Origin: Fidelibacterota bacterium
GTDB taxonomy: Bacteria; Fidelibacterota; UBA8477; JABMPR01
DNA length: 64,000 nt
Assembly: GCA_021734255.1 (NCBI GenBank)
Contig: JAIPJM010000011.1
Span: 17,925 to 81,924, forward strand
Direction: 5' to 3'
Shown: positions 16,897 to 25,226 of the stretch, piece by piece
How positions within the stretch are numbered: the first letter of the stretch is position 1
Layout of the letters: each line of letters opens with the position of its first letter
The notes under the pieces: model-generated
The model's database searches: none
Seen by the model: only the letters and a program-made list of their open reading frames with translations
What the model was told of the DNA's origin: nothing
Program-made: the position numbers and the translations under genes

Positions 16897-17357
16897 TTAA
16901 ATTTCACCGATAGTATTTCTTTGAGGTTATCTATGTTCAAAACCTGCTGGTAAACCACACAGGTCCTGCAATTATCTCCATGGTCCCGGCAGGGGGTGTT
17001 TTCAAAATCCCAGCAGGGTTTACAGCTTTTCGTCCCAGCAGGACAGGTCGTATAATCCTCCACGCAGCATGGCTTCATTTCATGACAGGGCAGAAGTGAT
17101 AACAGATACCTGATACCTGCAAAATTCAGTTTATTCTCATGGATCTGCTTCTGGATACAGGTGATCCAATCAACATCCGATTGTGTGAAGCGTCTATGAC
17201 CAGAATTTAGTTTGTATGGCACCAATAAGCCCTCACGCTCATACAGGCGTAGGGTCTCCACCGAAAGGTCCAGTTTCTGGGCAACTTCATGGGGTGTGAA
17301 CAATGCTTCGTTCGAGAGACATTCGGGTTGTTCGGGACTATGTTGGGTCAATGCCAT
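16887..17357 (-). CDS. MerR-family regulator with Cys-rich effector domain
   Basis: A 156-residue protein. Residues about 20-85 form a MerR winged helix (FTPHEVAQKLDLSVETLRLY, then a GHRRFTQSDVDWI wing). Residues about 90-140 replace the usual coiled-coil/effector part with nine cysteines in patterns PCC, SCKPCWDF, PCRD and NCRTCVVY, likely a metal, Fe-S or thiol-redox sensor; a tenth Cys is at the penultimate position. As first gene of the cytochrome operon and overlapping the next gene, it is probably the operon's redox or metal-responsive autoregulator. The signal sensed is unknown. Confidence 0.88.
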   Translation of the reverse strand: MALTQHSPEQPECLSNEALFTPHEVAQKLDLSVETLRLYEREGLLVPYKLNSGHRRFTQSDVDWITCIQKQIHENKLNFAGIRYLLSLLPCHEMKPCCVEDYTTCPAGTKSCKPCWDFENTPCRDHGDNCRTCVVYQQVLNIDNLKEILSVKFKCD

Positions 17358-17370
17358 TCAGTAATTTTCC

Positions 17371-17384
17371 GTATTCTGAAATAC
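17371..17384. promoter_or_regulatory. Dyad in promoter region of merR-cytochrome operon
   Basis: GTATT-CTGA-AATAC forms a perfect 5-base inverted repeat 13 bases upstream of the regulator start. MerR proteins bind dyads within their own promoters, so this is a candidate operator. On the minus strand a TTGGCA/TATTTC pair with an 18-base gap overlaps it, but neither hexamer is convincing. The palindrome GGCATGCC (17398-17405) lies just upstream. Confidence 0.33.
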
Positions 17385-17617
17385 TGATATTACAAAGGGC
17401 ATGCCAAAGCCCCAGTTTATCAAGTCTCATTAAGATAATTTTTACGAGAAAATCAATTTATGTGCGGAAAAACAGATAGTTTCGTTCACCAGCTAAAATG
17501 GTGACTCCCTAAACCTATCCCCTTTTCCGATATGCGGGAATATGTTCTCCATAGTGAGAGAAACGTCTAAGTGCCTGAACGATAGGCGTGTTGCTAAAAA
17601 AATGTTTTGCTTTCACT

Positions 17618-17626
17618 TGCTATGAT
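17618..17626 (+). promoter_or_regulatory. Extended -10 promoter of mpg
   Basis: TGC-TATGAT matches an extended -10 element. Transcription would begin only a few bases before the ATG at 17639, which also lacks a Shine-Dalgarno sequence, so the transcript may be nearly leaderless. Confidence 0.4.
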
Positions 17627-17638
17627 TATCATTGGTAA

Positions 17639-18328
17639 ATGAAAATTCTAAAAGAATTGAACCCTAAATCTATTCCAGTCTCATTTTTTATGCGGGATGC
17701 CCAAATAGTAGCCCAGGCGCTTCTGGGAAAAGTGATCAAACATCACTACGAGGGCCGCTGGCTGATGTGCCGGATCATCGAAACCGAAGCCTACTACCTG
17801 AAGGATAGAGCGAGCCATGCCTCCCTGGGGTATACTCACTCCCGGCGGGCTCTTTTTGCGAAACCAGGTACCATGTATATGTATTATGCCAGAGGGGGAG
17901 ATTCACTCAATTTTTCCTGCCTGGGCGATGGGAATGCTGTGCTCATCAAATCAGCATATCCTGTTCTGGCAGCCCTGAAGGATCACTCGAGCCTTGAAGC
18001 AATGCAGCAGAATAATCCAGCCCCCGATGGGAGCAGACGTCCTGTAAATAAACTCTGTTCCGGACAGACACTCCTGTGCAAATCCATGGGTCTGAAAGTG
18101 CCTGAGTGGAATAACAAGCAAATGGATCCCCGGCGACTGCATCTGGTTGATGATACCTATGTACCAGCTTCAATTATTCGGACGACACGCTTGGGTATCA
18201 ATCCGGAGCGAGATCCTCATTTGCCCTATCGCTTTATAGATCTTGAATACGCCAATTATTGCACAAGGAATCCACTCCGAGTTAGAAACTGGCGCATCAA
18301 CCGAGATTACACTATCTTGAAGCCATGA
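17639..18328 (+). CDS. mpg: 3-methyladenine DNA glycosylase (Mpg/AAG family)
   Basis: A 229-residue cytoplasmic base-excision repair enzyme that removes alkylated purines. Family signatures are CRIIETEAYY (catalytic Glu), SHASLGYTHSRRALF, PGTMYMYYARGG, the FSC segment and the RPVNKLCSGQTLLCKSMGL block. Length is normal. It is divergently transcribed from the cytochrome operon and overlaps the VanX-like gene by ATGA (18325-18328). A ribosome site is not evident before the ATG. Confidence 0.95.
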   Translation: MKILKELNPKSIPVSFFMRDAQIVAQALLGKVIKHHYEGRWLMCRIIETEAYYLKDRASHASLGYTHSRRALFAKPGTMYMYYARGGDSLNFSCLGDGNAVLIKSAYPVLAALKDHSSLEAMQQNNPAPDGSRRPVNKLCSGQTLLCKSMGLKVPEWNNKQMDPRRLHLVDDTYVPASIIRTTRLGINPERDPHLPYRFIDLEYANYCTRNPLRVRNWRINRDYTILKP

Positions 18329-18999
18329 AAAATTATAACTATCTATCACGCTTGGTACTGATGCTCCTGCTGGCAGCCCCCAGTCTCGGGCAGCTGGGCC
18401 AGTTGGAACGCAGGATGCTGAGCCAGGGTCTGGTCAATATTCATAGCTTGGCGCCAGACATTCTGGTTGATCTTAAATATTCCAGTCACGACAATTTCCT
18501 GAATACTGACACCTATGGTGAGCTTGAAACCTGCTATCTGCAACCAAAAGCTGCCAACATGCTCCGGATCGCCCAGGGATTGCTCAAAGCAGACAATCCC
18601 GAGCTGACCCTACTGGTGTATGACGGTGCAAGGCCCAGAAGTGTGCAACGAGAGATGTGGAAACTGGTGGTCAACACGCCACAGCAGGGATACGTGGCCA
18701 ATCCCGATCGTGGCTCGGTTCATAATTATGGCTGTGCCGTAGATCTGACCATCGCCTCCAACGATGGTATCCCACTGGATATGGGTACACCCTTTGACTT
18801 CTTTGGTGACCTTGCTCAACCCAGATATGAGGACAGGTTTGTGGCAAGTGGAAAACTGACCCGCCTACAGATCGCCAACCGGAAATTATTACGGGATGTT
18901 ATGATTCGGGCAGGTTTCAAAACCATCTCAAATGAATGGTGGCACTTCAATGCTGTGCCTGTTAAAGTTGCCCGGTCTACCTACGGTATTGTCGAGTAG
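18325..18999 (+). CDS. VanX-type D-alanyl-D-alanine dipeptidase (peptidase M15D), exported
   Basis: A 224-residue protein with a signal peptide ending near SLGQ. The M15D zinc site is intact: SVHNYGCAVDL supplies His and Asp, and EWWHF supplies the catalytic Glu and last His ligand. YDGARP is the conserved Arg region. The family hydrolyses D-Ala-D-Ala or related dipeptides; a secreted form more likely recycles peptidoglycan dipeptides than confers vancomycin resistance, and no vanHA genes are nearby. It is coupled to mpg upstream and followed 11 bases later by a peptidase gene. Confidence 0.9.
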   Translation: MKNYNYLSRLVLMLLLAAPSLGQLGQLERRMLSQGLVNIHSLAPDILVDLKYSSHDNFLNTDTYGELETCYLQPKAANMLRIAQGLLKADNPELTLLVYDGARPRSVQREMWKLVVNTPQQGYVANPDRGSVHNYGCAVDLTIASNDGIPLDMGTPFDFFGDLAQPRYEDRFVASGKLTRLQIANRKLLRDVMIRAGFKTISNEWWHFNAVPVKVARSTYGIVE

Positions 19000-19010
19000 T
19001 TGAGGAAATT

Positions 19011-20378
19011 ATGCGGATAAAATTAATAGTCTTGATCGTGATCATCAGCTCCTTTGCCCAGGGAGCCTCCAAGTCGATGGAACTTCCCAGGGATGAGTTT
19101 GCTCGCAGGCGCGCTCTACTTTTGGAGGAATTAAGAGAATTGGATGCGATCGCCATTCTCCATTCCGCACCTCTGATGGAACGAAATCATGATGTGGAAT
19201 ACCCCTATCGCCAGGATTCAGATTTTTTCTACTTAACCGGCTGGAAATTCACTGATGCCATTCTCATCCTGACACCCCAGCAGGAAGAAGATCAAGCGGA
19301 AGTACACCTTTTTGTGGCTCCTCGAGTGCCTAAGAGAGAAGTCTGGACCGGTCCCCGTAAAGGTGTCGAGGAAGCCCAGAGCCTTCCGGGAATCGATAAG
19401 GCATACCCCTATGCTGAGCATCAGGAATTGATACCCAAGTTGACCCGCGGCTACTCCCGCCTCGTCCTGTCCACGGGAAACAACACCAGATTCCAGGCAG
19501 AGCTGGATGAATTATTGCTCGCTTCAGCTTCTCGACCAGAGATCGTTCAAGAGGCTGGATCACTCCTGAAGACCTATCGGCTTATCAAATCTGCCGAGGA
19601 GATAAAACATATGGAAAAAGCCATAACGATCACTGGTACGTCCCTGGTGGCGGCCTTCAAGCAGATCCCCTCCCTGAAAAAGGAATATGAGGTGCAAGCT
19701 GAGATCGAATATGGTTTCAAACGGCTCGGTGCTGAGCGTCTTGGCTTCCCCAGTATCGTTGGGGCAGGAAAGCATGCTACCTACCTCCACTATGAAGATA
19801 AGTCAGGAGATCTGGTCGATGGTGACCTGATCCTTCTGGATGTAGGTGCTGAGTGGGAATACTATTCTGCAGATATTACGCGGACAGTCCCGGTCAATGG
19901 TATGTTCAGCACGGAGCAGGCAAAACTTTACCAGTTGGTTTTGGACGCCCAGAAAGCTGCCATTGCCGTTATTAAACCTGGTATCCCTGCCCGCACACCA
20001 CATAAAAAAGCCGTTGAAGTGATAACAACCGGCCTGGTGGAGTTAGGCTTCTTAACAGGTGAGGTTGACGAGCTCATCGCCCAGCGGGAATATCGGCGGT
20101 ATTTCATGCACGGTGCATCCCATTGGCTCGGTTTGGATGTGCATGATGCCGGGGGATACACAGATAAAGAAGGTGAGCCCCTGAAGCTGCAAACCGGCAT
20201 GGTTTTGACGGTGGAACCTGGGATCTACATCTCAGAACCAGACGATCTGGATCCAAAATGGTGGAACATAGGAATCAGGATTGAAGACAATGTCCTAGTC
20301 ACTAAAAAAGGTTATCGCATCTTGAGTCAGTCTATCCCCAAGGAGATCAGGGAGATAGAGTCCATAATGCAACCATGA
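19011..20378 (+). CDS. Xaa-Pro aminopeptidase (M24B), exported
   Basis: A 455-residue PepP-type enzyme. The N-terminal creatinase-like domain (about residues 25-175) includes the typical YPYRQDSDFFYLTGW segment. The pita-bread catalytic domain carries the dinuclear metal ligands: two Asp in LLDVGAEWEYYSADITRT, His in HWLGLDVHD, Glu in TVEPGIYI and Glu in IRIEDNVLV. Unlike cytoplasmic PepP, it begins with a signal peptide (cleaved near AQGAS), so it likely removes N-terminal residues preceding proline outside the cytoplasm. A GAGGAAATT site precedes the ATG. Confidence 0.93.
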   Translation: MRIKLIVLIVIISSFAQGASKSMELPRDEFARRRALLLEELRELDAIAILHSAPLMERNHDVEYPYRQDSDFFYLTGWKFTDAILILTPQQEEDQAEVHLFVAPRVPKREVWTGPRKGVEEAQSLPGIDKAYPYAEHQELIPKLTRGYSRLVLSTGNNTRFQAELDELLLASASRPEIVQEAGSLLKTYRLIKSAEEIKHMEKAITITGTSLVAAFKQIPSLKKEYEVQAEIEYGFKRLGAERLGFPSIVGAGKHATYLHYEDKSGDLVDGDLILLDVGAEWEYYSADITRTVPVNGMFSTEQAKLYQLVLDAQKAAIAVIKPGIPARTPHKKAVEVITTGLVELGFLTGEVDELIAQREYRRYFMHGASHWLGLDVHDAGGYTDKEGEPLKLQTGMVLTVEPGIYISEPDDLDPKWWNIGIRIEDNVLVTKKGYRILSQSIPKEIREIESIMQP

Positions 20379-20409
20379 TAGACCACTGATTTCACAATAA
20401 GTTAAACGT

Positions 20410-20438
20410 TTGACAAGGGAGTAAGCCCCATCTATATT
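20410..20438 (+). promoter_or_regulatory. Sigma70-type promoter of the yceD-rpmF-fab cluster
   Basis: TTGACA (20410-20415) and TATATT (20433-20438) are separated by exactly 17 bases. Initiation 6-8 bases downstream would leave a leader of only about eight bases before the ATG at 20453, which has no Shine-Dalgarno sequence. Confidence 0.75.
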
Positions 20439-20452
20439 GCGCGGCTTTGACA

Positions 20453-20935
20453 ATGAAGATAAGTTTAAACACACTACCGAAAGGTAGATCAGAGCAGATC
20501 TTTGACAGCGTAGCGGAGCTACAACACGATGAGTCTATCGAATGGGAAGCGAAAGCACTGACGGTCACCCTCAGCATCGATCGCCAGGATCAGTCCACGT
20601 ATATACACGGCGCGGTTGCCTGTACAGGTACCTTCATCTGCCAATCTGGAATGGAAGCATTTGAAGATACAATAAGTGGAGATTTTGATCTCATACTGAC
20701 CACCAACCCCAGACATATGGAAGAGAATGACAGCGAGGAAATTGTCCTGATTCCAGCACAGCAGGTAGAATTCGATCTTTATCCCTATGTTCATGACACC
20801 GTGTTGCTGTCCATTCCCATCTCTCATGTATGCGGTCCTGATTGCAAAGCGGGTCAGGAGCTGAAGGAAAAATTAAAGCCTGAGAGTGCTCCGGATGAAC
20901 GCTGGAACAAGTTGAAAGATCTGTTCAATGAATAG
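20453..20935 (+). CDS. yceD: YceD-family (DUF177) protein, 23S rRNA accumulation factor
   Basis: A 160-residue cytoplasmic protein with the DUF177 hallmark CTGTFIC and the C-terminal CGPDC-K segment. The gene immediately before rpmF is almost always yceD, and the family is implicated in 23S rRNA accumulation. The ATG at 20453 is preferred to a TTG six bases upstream; neither has a ribosome site, and the promoter lies so close that the mRNA is probably near-leaderless. It opens the fatty-acid/ribosome cluster. Confidence 0.88.
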   Translation: MKISLNTLPKGRSEQIFDSVAELQHDESIEWEAKALTVTLSIDRQDQSTYIHGAVACTGTFICQSGMEAFEDTISGDFDLILTTNPRHMEENDSEEIVLIPAQQVEFDLYPYVHDTVLLSIPISHVCGPDCKAGQELKEKLKPESAPDERWNKLKDLFNE

Positions 20936-20948
20936 GAGATTGTAACTC

Positions 20949-21131
20949 GTGGCTGTACCAAAAAGAAAAACATCAAAGGCCAGAAGAGACAAGCGTCGTA
21001 CGCATTGGAAGGCTACTCTAGCCGGTCTTATCACCTGCTCAAATTGCAGTGAACCAAAATTACCACATCGAGTATGTCCACATTGCGGATACTACAAAGG
21101 CAAACAGGTTATCATTCCAAAAGAGGTCTAA
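20949..21131 (+). CDS. rpmF: 50S ribosomal protein L32
   Basis: A 60-residue ribosomal protein beginning with GTG and the invariant [17 protein letters not shown]. Two CxxC pairs (CSNC and CPHC) make it the zinc-binding form of L32. It is preceded by a GGAG ribosome site and sits between yceD and plsX in the classical order. Confidence 0.98.
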   Translation: MAVPKRKTSKARRDKRRTHWKATLAGLITCSNCSEPKLPHRVCPHCGYYKGKQVIIPKEV

Positions 21132-21140
21132 CTCTTTCAT

Positions 21141-22181
21141 ATGAAAATCGTGGTTGATGCTATGGGGGGCGATAACGCCCCTTTTATCAATGTAGCCGGT
21201 GCCATTCAGTACTTGAATGATACACGCAGCGTGGGTGAAGTCATCCTGGTGGGTCAGCAAGATGTGATCCAGAAGGAATTGGCTATCCAATCATTTTCAA
21301 GTCCACGATTACATATTCAACATGCGTCAGAAGTTGTTGGTATGGATGAGTCCCCCACTCGTTCATACAAAGAGAAGAAGGACTCCTCTCTCCGCGTCGG
21401 AATAGAAATGGTCAAATCCGGGGAGGCTGATGCCATTATCTCAGCTGGAAATACTGGAGCCACAATGACCTACTCGCTGCTGTCACTGGGGCGCATACCT
21501 GGCGTAGACCGGCCGGCTGTCGGCGCATTTATGCCACACGAAGATGGAGCGACTCTGCTCCTGGATGTTGGGGCAGTGGCTGAAGCCAAACCCAAGAACC
21601 TGCTTCAATTCGGTATCATGGGTAGCATCGTCTACAAGCAGATCATGAAAGCGGAAAACCCCCGGGTCGCCCTCATGAGTATTGGTGAAGAGTCTGAAAA
21701 GGGCACCCCGCTGGTAAAAGAAGCCAAACGTCTCCTGGAAGCATCCCATATCAACTTCAAGGGCTATGCTGAGGGACGCGATATATTCAACGATAAATTT
21801 GATGTGATCGTTACAGATGGATTCACTGGAAACGTATCATTAAAACTGGCAGAGAGTACCTTTAAAACGCTGTTCAGTATGATTAAAAGTCGACTGGATC
21901 GACCAAGTCGTATGCTGGGTGCTCGACTGATCCGACCGGTTTTCACTGAACTGGTGGGAATTTTCGATCCAAACAATTATGGCGGTTCCCCACTCCTTGG
22001 GATCAAGGGGATTTCCCTGATCGCGCACGGGAGCTCAGAAAGTCGCGCCATGAAAAATGCAATATTTGAAGCTCAACGTCTGGTAAGGTCAAACCTTATC
22101 GCAGCGATTGAGAAGGAAATAACAACATCCCTGTCCGAGATTACATACACGGACCTGGATGAACAAATCATTCATCACTAA
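21141..22181 (+). CDS. plsX: Phosphate acyltransferase PlsX
   Basis: A 346-residue enzyme that converts acyl-ACP to acyl-phosphate for phospholipid synthesis. It starts with the hallmark MKIVVDAMGGDNAP and keeps SAGNTGA, the LLDVGA block and TDGFTGNV, with HGSS near the C-terminus. Length is standard. It follows rpmF by nine bases and precedes fabH, the usual linkage. Confidence 0.97.
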   Translation: MKIVVDAMGGDNAPFINVAGAIQYLNDTRSVGEVILVGQQDVIQKELAIQSFSSPRLHIQHASEVVGMDESPTRSYKEKKDSSLRVGIEMVKSGEADAIISAGNTGATMTYSLLSLGRIPGVDRPAVGAFMPHEDGATLLLDVGAVAEAKPKNLLQFGIMGSIVYKQIMKAENPRVALMSIGEESEKGTPLVKEAKRLLEASHINFKGYAEGRDIFNDKFDVIVTDGFTGNVSLKLAESTFKTLFSMIKSRLDRPSRMLGARLIRPVFTELVGIFDPNNYGGSPLLGIKGISLIAHGSSESRAMKNAIFEAQRLVRSNLIAAIEKEITTSLSEITYTDLDEQIIHH

Positions 22182-22201
22182 TTAAGTAGGAAATACACAA
22201 T

Positions 22202-23200
22202 ATGATCAGAGCTGCAATTACTGGTGTTTCTTCATATGTACCCGAAAAAGTACTGACAAATTTTGACCTGGAAAAAATGGTAGACACCAATGACGAATGG
22301 ATCGTCTCCAGAACGGGTATCCGGGAACGACACATTGCTGCGGAGAATGAGGCAAGCTCAGACATGGCCGTGAAGGCCATAGAGAAATTGCTGAAGGAGA
22401 CAGGCACGGCTGCTACAGAGATTGAAGCTATCATTGTTGCCACGGTGACACCGGATATGATGTTTCCATCCACAGCAGCCTTGATCCAGGAGAAGATCGG
22501 CGCCAACCGAGCCTGGGGATATGATCTTTCTGGCGCTTGCTCAGGTTTCCTTTTCGCCCTTAAATCTGGTCGTTCACTGATCGAGACCGGTCACAAAAAG
22601 GTGATCGTAGTGGGTGTAGACACCATGAGCGCCATCCTTGACTATACCGATCGTAATACCTGCATCCTTTTTGGGGATGGGGCCGGTGCTGTATTACTGG
22701 AGCCGACCGAAGATGAGAATTTTGGTATCATCGATGAGATCCTGAGAGTGGACGGTACCGGTGCTGAAGCCTTGTTTCAGAGGGCAGGCGGCAGTCGCAG
22801 ACCAGCCAGCCATGAAACGGTGGATGCGCGGGAACACTTTATCTATCAGGATGGAAAGACCGTCTTCAAACGAGCCTCGACCGATATGGCCAACGTGAGT
22901 CTGGAAGTTCTTGAGAAGAACCATGTAAAAGGTGAGGATGTCGGTATTTTTATACCCCACCAGGCCAATAAGAGAATTATTGATGTCGCTGCCAGAAAAG
23001 CTGGATTCCGCGAGGATCAGGTACTTCTGAATATTGACAAATATGGAAATACCACTGCCGCCACCATACCACTTGGGCTCGATGAAGTGGTTAAGGAAGG
23101 TCGCATTAAAGCGGGTGATTTAGTGCTTTTTGCCGCCTTTGGTGCAGGTTACACTTGGGGCAGTACATTGCTTAGATATGGACCCGAAAAGAAGGCTTAA
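22202..23200 (+). CDS. fabH: 3-oxoacyl-ACP synthase III
   Basis: A 332-residue initiating condensing enzyme of type II fatty-acid synthesis. The catalytic Cys lies in DLSGACSGFLF; His and Asn of the triad lie in IPHQANKRI and NIDKYGNTTAA. N-terminal NDEWIVSRTGIRERH is typical. It condenses acetyl- or branched acyl-CoA with malonyl-ACP. Confidence 0.97.
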   Translation: MIRAAITGVSSYVPEKVLTNFDLEKMVDTNDEWIVSRTGIRERHIAAENEASSDMAVKAIEKLLKETGTAATEIEAIIVATVTPDMMFPSTAALIQEKIGANRAWGYDLSGACSGFLFALKSGRSLIETGHKKVIVVGVDTMSAILDYTDRNTCILFGDGAGAVLLEPTEDENFGIIDEILRVDGTGAEALFQRAGGSRRPASHETVDAREHFIYQDGKTVFKRASTDMANVSLEVLEKNHVKGEDVGIFIPHQANKRIIDVAARKAGFREDQVLLNIDKYGNTTAATIPLGLDEVVKEGRIKAGDLVLFAAFGAGYTWGSTLLRYGPEKKA

Positions 23201-23203
23201 CAT

Positions 23204-24118
23204 ATGAAACGCGCGCTCGTATTTCCTGGTCAGGGTTCCCAATTCGTGGGCATGGGGCAGGACATCTTCGATACCAGTCAAGTCGTTCAGGAGATGTATG
23301 CCAAGGCCAGTGACATTTTGGGATATGACATAGCAGATGTCACTTTCAATGGACCCCTGGAAGCACTGACGGAGACCCGGGTCACACAACCCGCGCTTTT
23401 CATTACCTCAGCTGCATGTTTCTCCCTGATACCAGACGGGTTTGAATTCCAGCTGGTCGCTGGTCATAGCCTGGGAGAGTATTCCGCTCTGTTCGCAGCT
23501 GGTGTGCTCAATTTTGTTGATGCACTTTCCATTGTTAAAGTACGCGCAGAAGGCATGCAGGCTGCCAGTCAAGTCCAAAAGGGCAGCATGGCGGCGGTAC
23601 TGAATTTAAGCCGTAAAGACGTGGAAAAGGTCTGCCAGCAGGCTTCTGAAACCGGTATTGTACAAGCAGCAAACTTTAACTCGCCTGGTCAGATCGTGAT
23701 CTCGGGTGAAGAAGCTGCAGTACATAAGGCTATGGAGCTGGCAAAAGCACTGGGGGCTCGCAAAGTTGTTGAGCTAAACGTGAGTGGGGCATTCCACTCT
23801 CCCCTCATGGCACCTGCAACAGAAGCGCTGAGAGCCGCCATTGCCAAGGCAACTTTCAATAGCGCCAAAGTACCTGTGGTCGCCAATGTAGATGCAGCAG
23901 CGACGACTGATCCCCAGACCATACAAGCCAACCTGATCCAGCAATTGGAAAGCCCTGTTCTCTGGGAGGATAGTGTGGAGACCATGTTGAACAATGGCAT
24001 CACGGAGTTTCTTGAAGTTGGACCAGGTCGCGTTTTACAGGGACTTATAAGAAGAATTGAACGAGGTGCTGGAGTTGCAGGTATTAGCACCCGAGAACAA
24101 TTGGAGACACTATTATGA
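23204..24118 (+). CDS. fabD: Malonyl-CoA:ACP transacylase
   Basis: A 304-residue enzyme loading malonate onto ACP. FPGQGSQ opens the protein, the nucleophile Ser is in GHSLGEYSAL, and the catalytic His is in GAFHSPLM. It starts three bases after fabH and overlaps fabG by ATGA (24115-24118). Confidence 0.97.
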   Translation: MKRALVFPGQGSQFVGMGQDIFDTSQVVQEMYAKASDILGYDIADVTFNGPLEALTETRVTQPALFITSAACFSLIPDGFEFQLVAGHSLGEYSALFAAGVLNFVDALSIVKVRAEGMQAASQVQKGSMAAVLNLSRKDVEKVCQQASETGIVQAANFNSPGQIVISGEEAAVHKAMELAKALGARKVVELNVSGAFHSPLMAPATEALRAAIAKATFNSAKVPVVANVDAAATTDPQTIQANLIQQLESPVLWEDSVETMLNNGITEFLEVGPGRVLQGLIRRIERGAGVAGISTREQLETLL

Positions 24119-24864
24119 TCGATTACACAGGCAAAGTTGCCATCGTTACGGGATCAACCAGGGGAATTGGTTACCAGATCGCCTTGAGTTTGGCTGAGTT
24201 GGGTGCAAAAGTCGTGGTTAGTAGCCGGAAACCGGAGGATTGTGCTCGTGTACAAGATGAATTCAAATCCAAAGGCTATGAATGCCTCGGATTTGCCGCT
24301 GACGTGTCTTCTGCAGATGATTGTAAAGCGCTGGCGAATGCCGTCATTGAGACCTACGGGCAGGTGGATGTCCTGGTAAATAATGCCGGGATCACCCAGG
24401 ATAATTTGATGATGCGCATGAAAGAAGAGCAGTGGGATAATATTATGACCGTGAACCTGAAAAGTGTGTTCAATATGTCTCAGGTTCTACTCAGAAATTT
24501 CCTAAAACTCAGAGCTGGGAGAATAATAAATATTACTTCAGTTGTCGGCCAAATGGGTAATGCCGGTCAGGCGAATTATGCGGCCTCAAAAGCAGGGATA
24601 ATCGGCTTCACCAAGTCACTGGCAAGGGAAGTAGGCTCTAGAGGAATCACTGTGAATGCAGTTGCACCTGGTTATATTGCCACCGATATGACTGACATCA
24701 TCACTGATGATGCGAAGGAAAAATTGTTTACCCAGATACCTTTGGGTAAGATTGGAGAACCAAAGGATGTTGCCAATTTAGTGGCCTTCCTGGGTTCAGA
24801 TGAAGCAGGATATATTACTGGCCAGGTTTTTAACGTAGACGGTGGCCTGGTCATGCAAGGTTAG
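24115..24864 (+). CDS. fabG: 3-oxoacyl-ACP reductase
   Basis: A 249-residue short-chain dehydrogenase. NADPH binding is shown by TGSTRGIGY and NNAG; the catalytic Ser, Tyr and Lys are in ITSVVG and NYAASKAG. It reduces 3-ketoacyl-ACP in the elongation cycle and is translationally coupled to fabD. Confidence 0.97.
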   Translation: MIDYTGKVAIVTGSTRGIGYQIALSLAELGAKVVVSSRKPEDCARVQDEFKSKGYECLGFAADVSSADDCKALANAVIETYGQVDVLVNNAGITQDNLMMRMKEEQWDNIMTVNLKSVFNMSQVLLRNFLKLRAGRIINITSVVGQMGNAGQANYAASKAGIIGFTKSLAREVGSRGITVNAVAPGYIATDMTDIITDDAKEKLFTQIPLGKIGEPKDVANLVAFLGSDEAGYITGQVFNVDGGLVMQG

Positions 24865-24892
24865 AAAGTGAATAGTAGGAGGAAAGAATAAT

Positions 24893-25126
24893 ATGTCAAC
24901 TTTTGAAAAAGTACGTGATGTGATTGTTGAGAAATTGGGTGTTGATGCAGCCAAGATCACCGAAGAAGCATCTTTTATTGATGATCTTGGTGCTGATTCT
25001 CTCGATACCGTTGAGCTTATCATGCAGTTCGAAGAAGTATTCGATATCGAGATTCCCGATGAAGATGCTGAGACCATTACAACAGTCGGAAAAGCTGTCG
25101 AATACGTCGAGTCAAAGCTCGGATAA
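24893..25126 (+). CDS. acpP: Acyl carrier protein
   Basis: A 77-residue acidic four-helix carrier. The phosphopantetheine Ser lies in [13 protein letters not shown] strong AGGAGGAAAG ribosome site precedes the ATG. An intrinsic terminator follows, which could let acpP be made in excess over fabF. Confidence 0.98.
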   Translation: MSTFEKVRDVIVEKLGVDAAKITEEASFIDDLGADSLDTVELIMQFEEVFDIEIPDEDAETITTVGKAVEYVESKLG

Positions 25127-25155
25127 ATTCGCTCCAGATAAGTTAGTTTCAAATT

Positions 25156-25213
25156 CTGGATTCACCGAGAGGTCAGGCATCATGGTCCGGCCCAACGGTG
25201 AATCCAGTTTTTT
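25156..25213 (+). terminator. Intrinsic terminator between acpP and fabF
   Basis: A perfect 12-bp stem (arms 25156-25167 and 25196-25207) encloses a 28-base loop and is followed by six T. It lies within the operon, 14 bases before the fabF start, so partial termination is likely to lower fabF and rnc expression relative to acpP. Confidence 0.8.
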
Positions 25214-25226
25214 ATAAGGGAAAAGC

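Noticed and set aside
18325..18999. Vancomycin-resistance cassette
   Set aside because: The dipeptidase is alone, exported, and lacks vanH/vanA-type partners.
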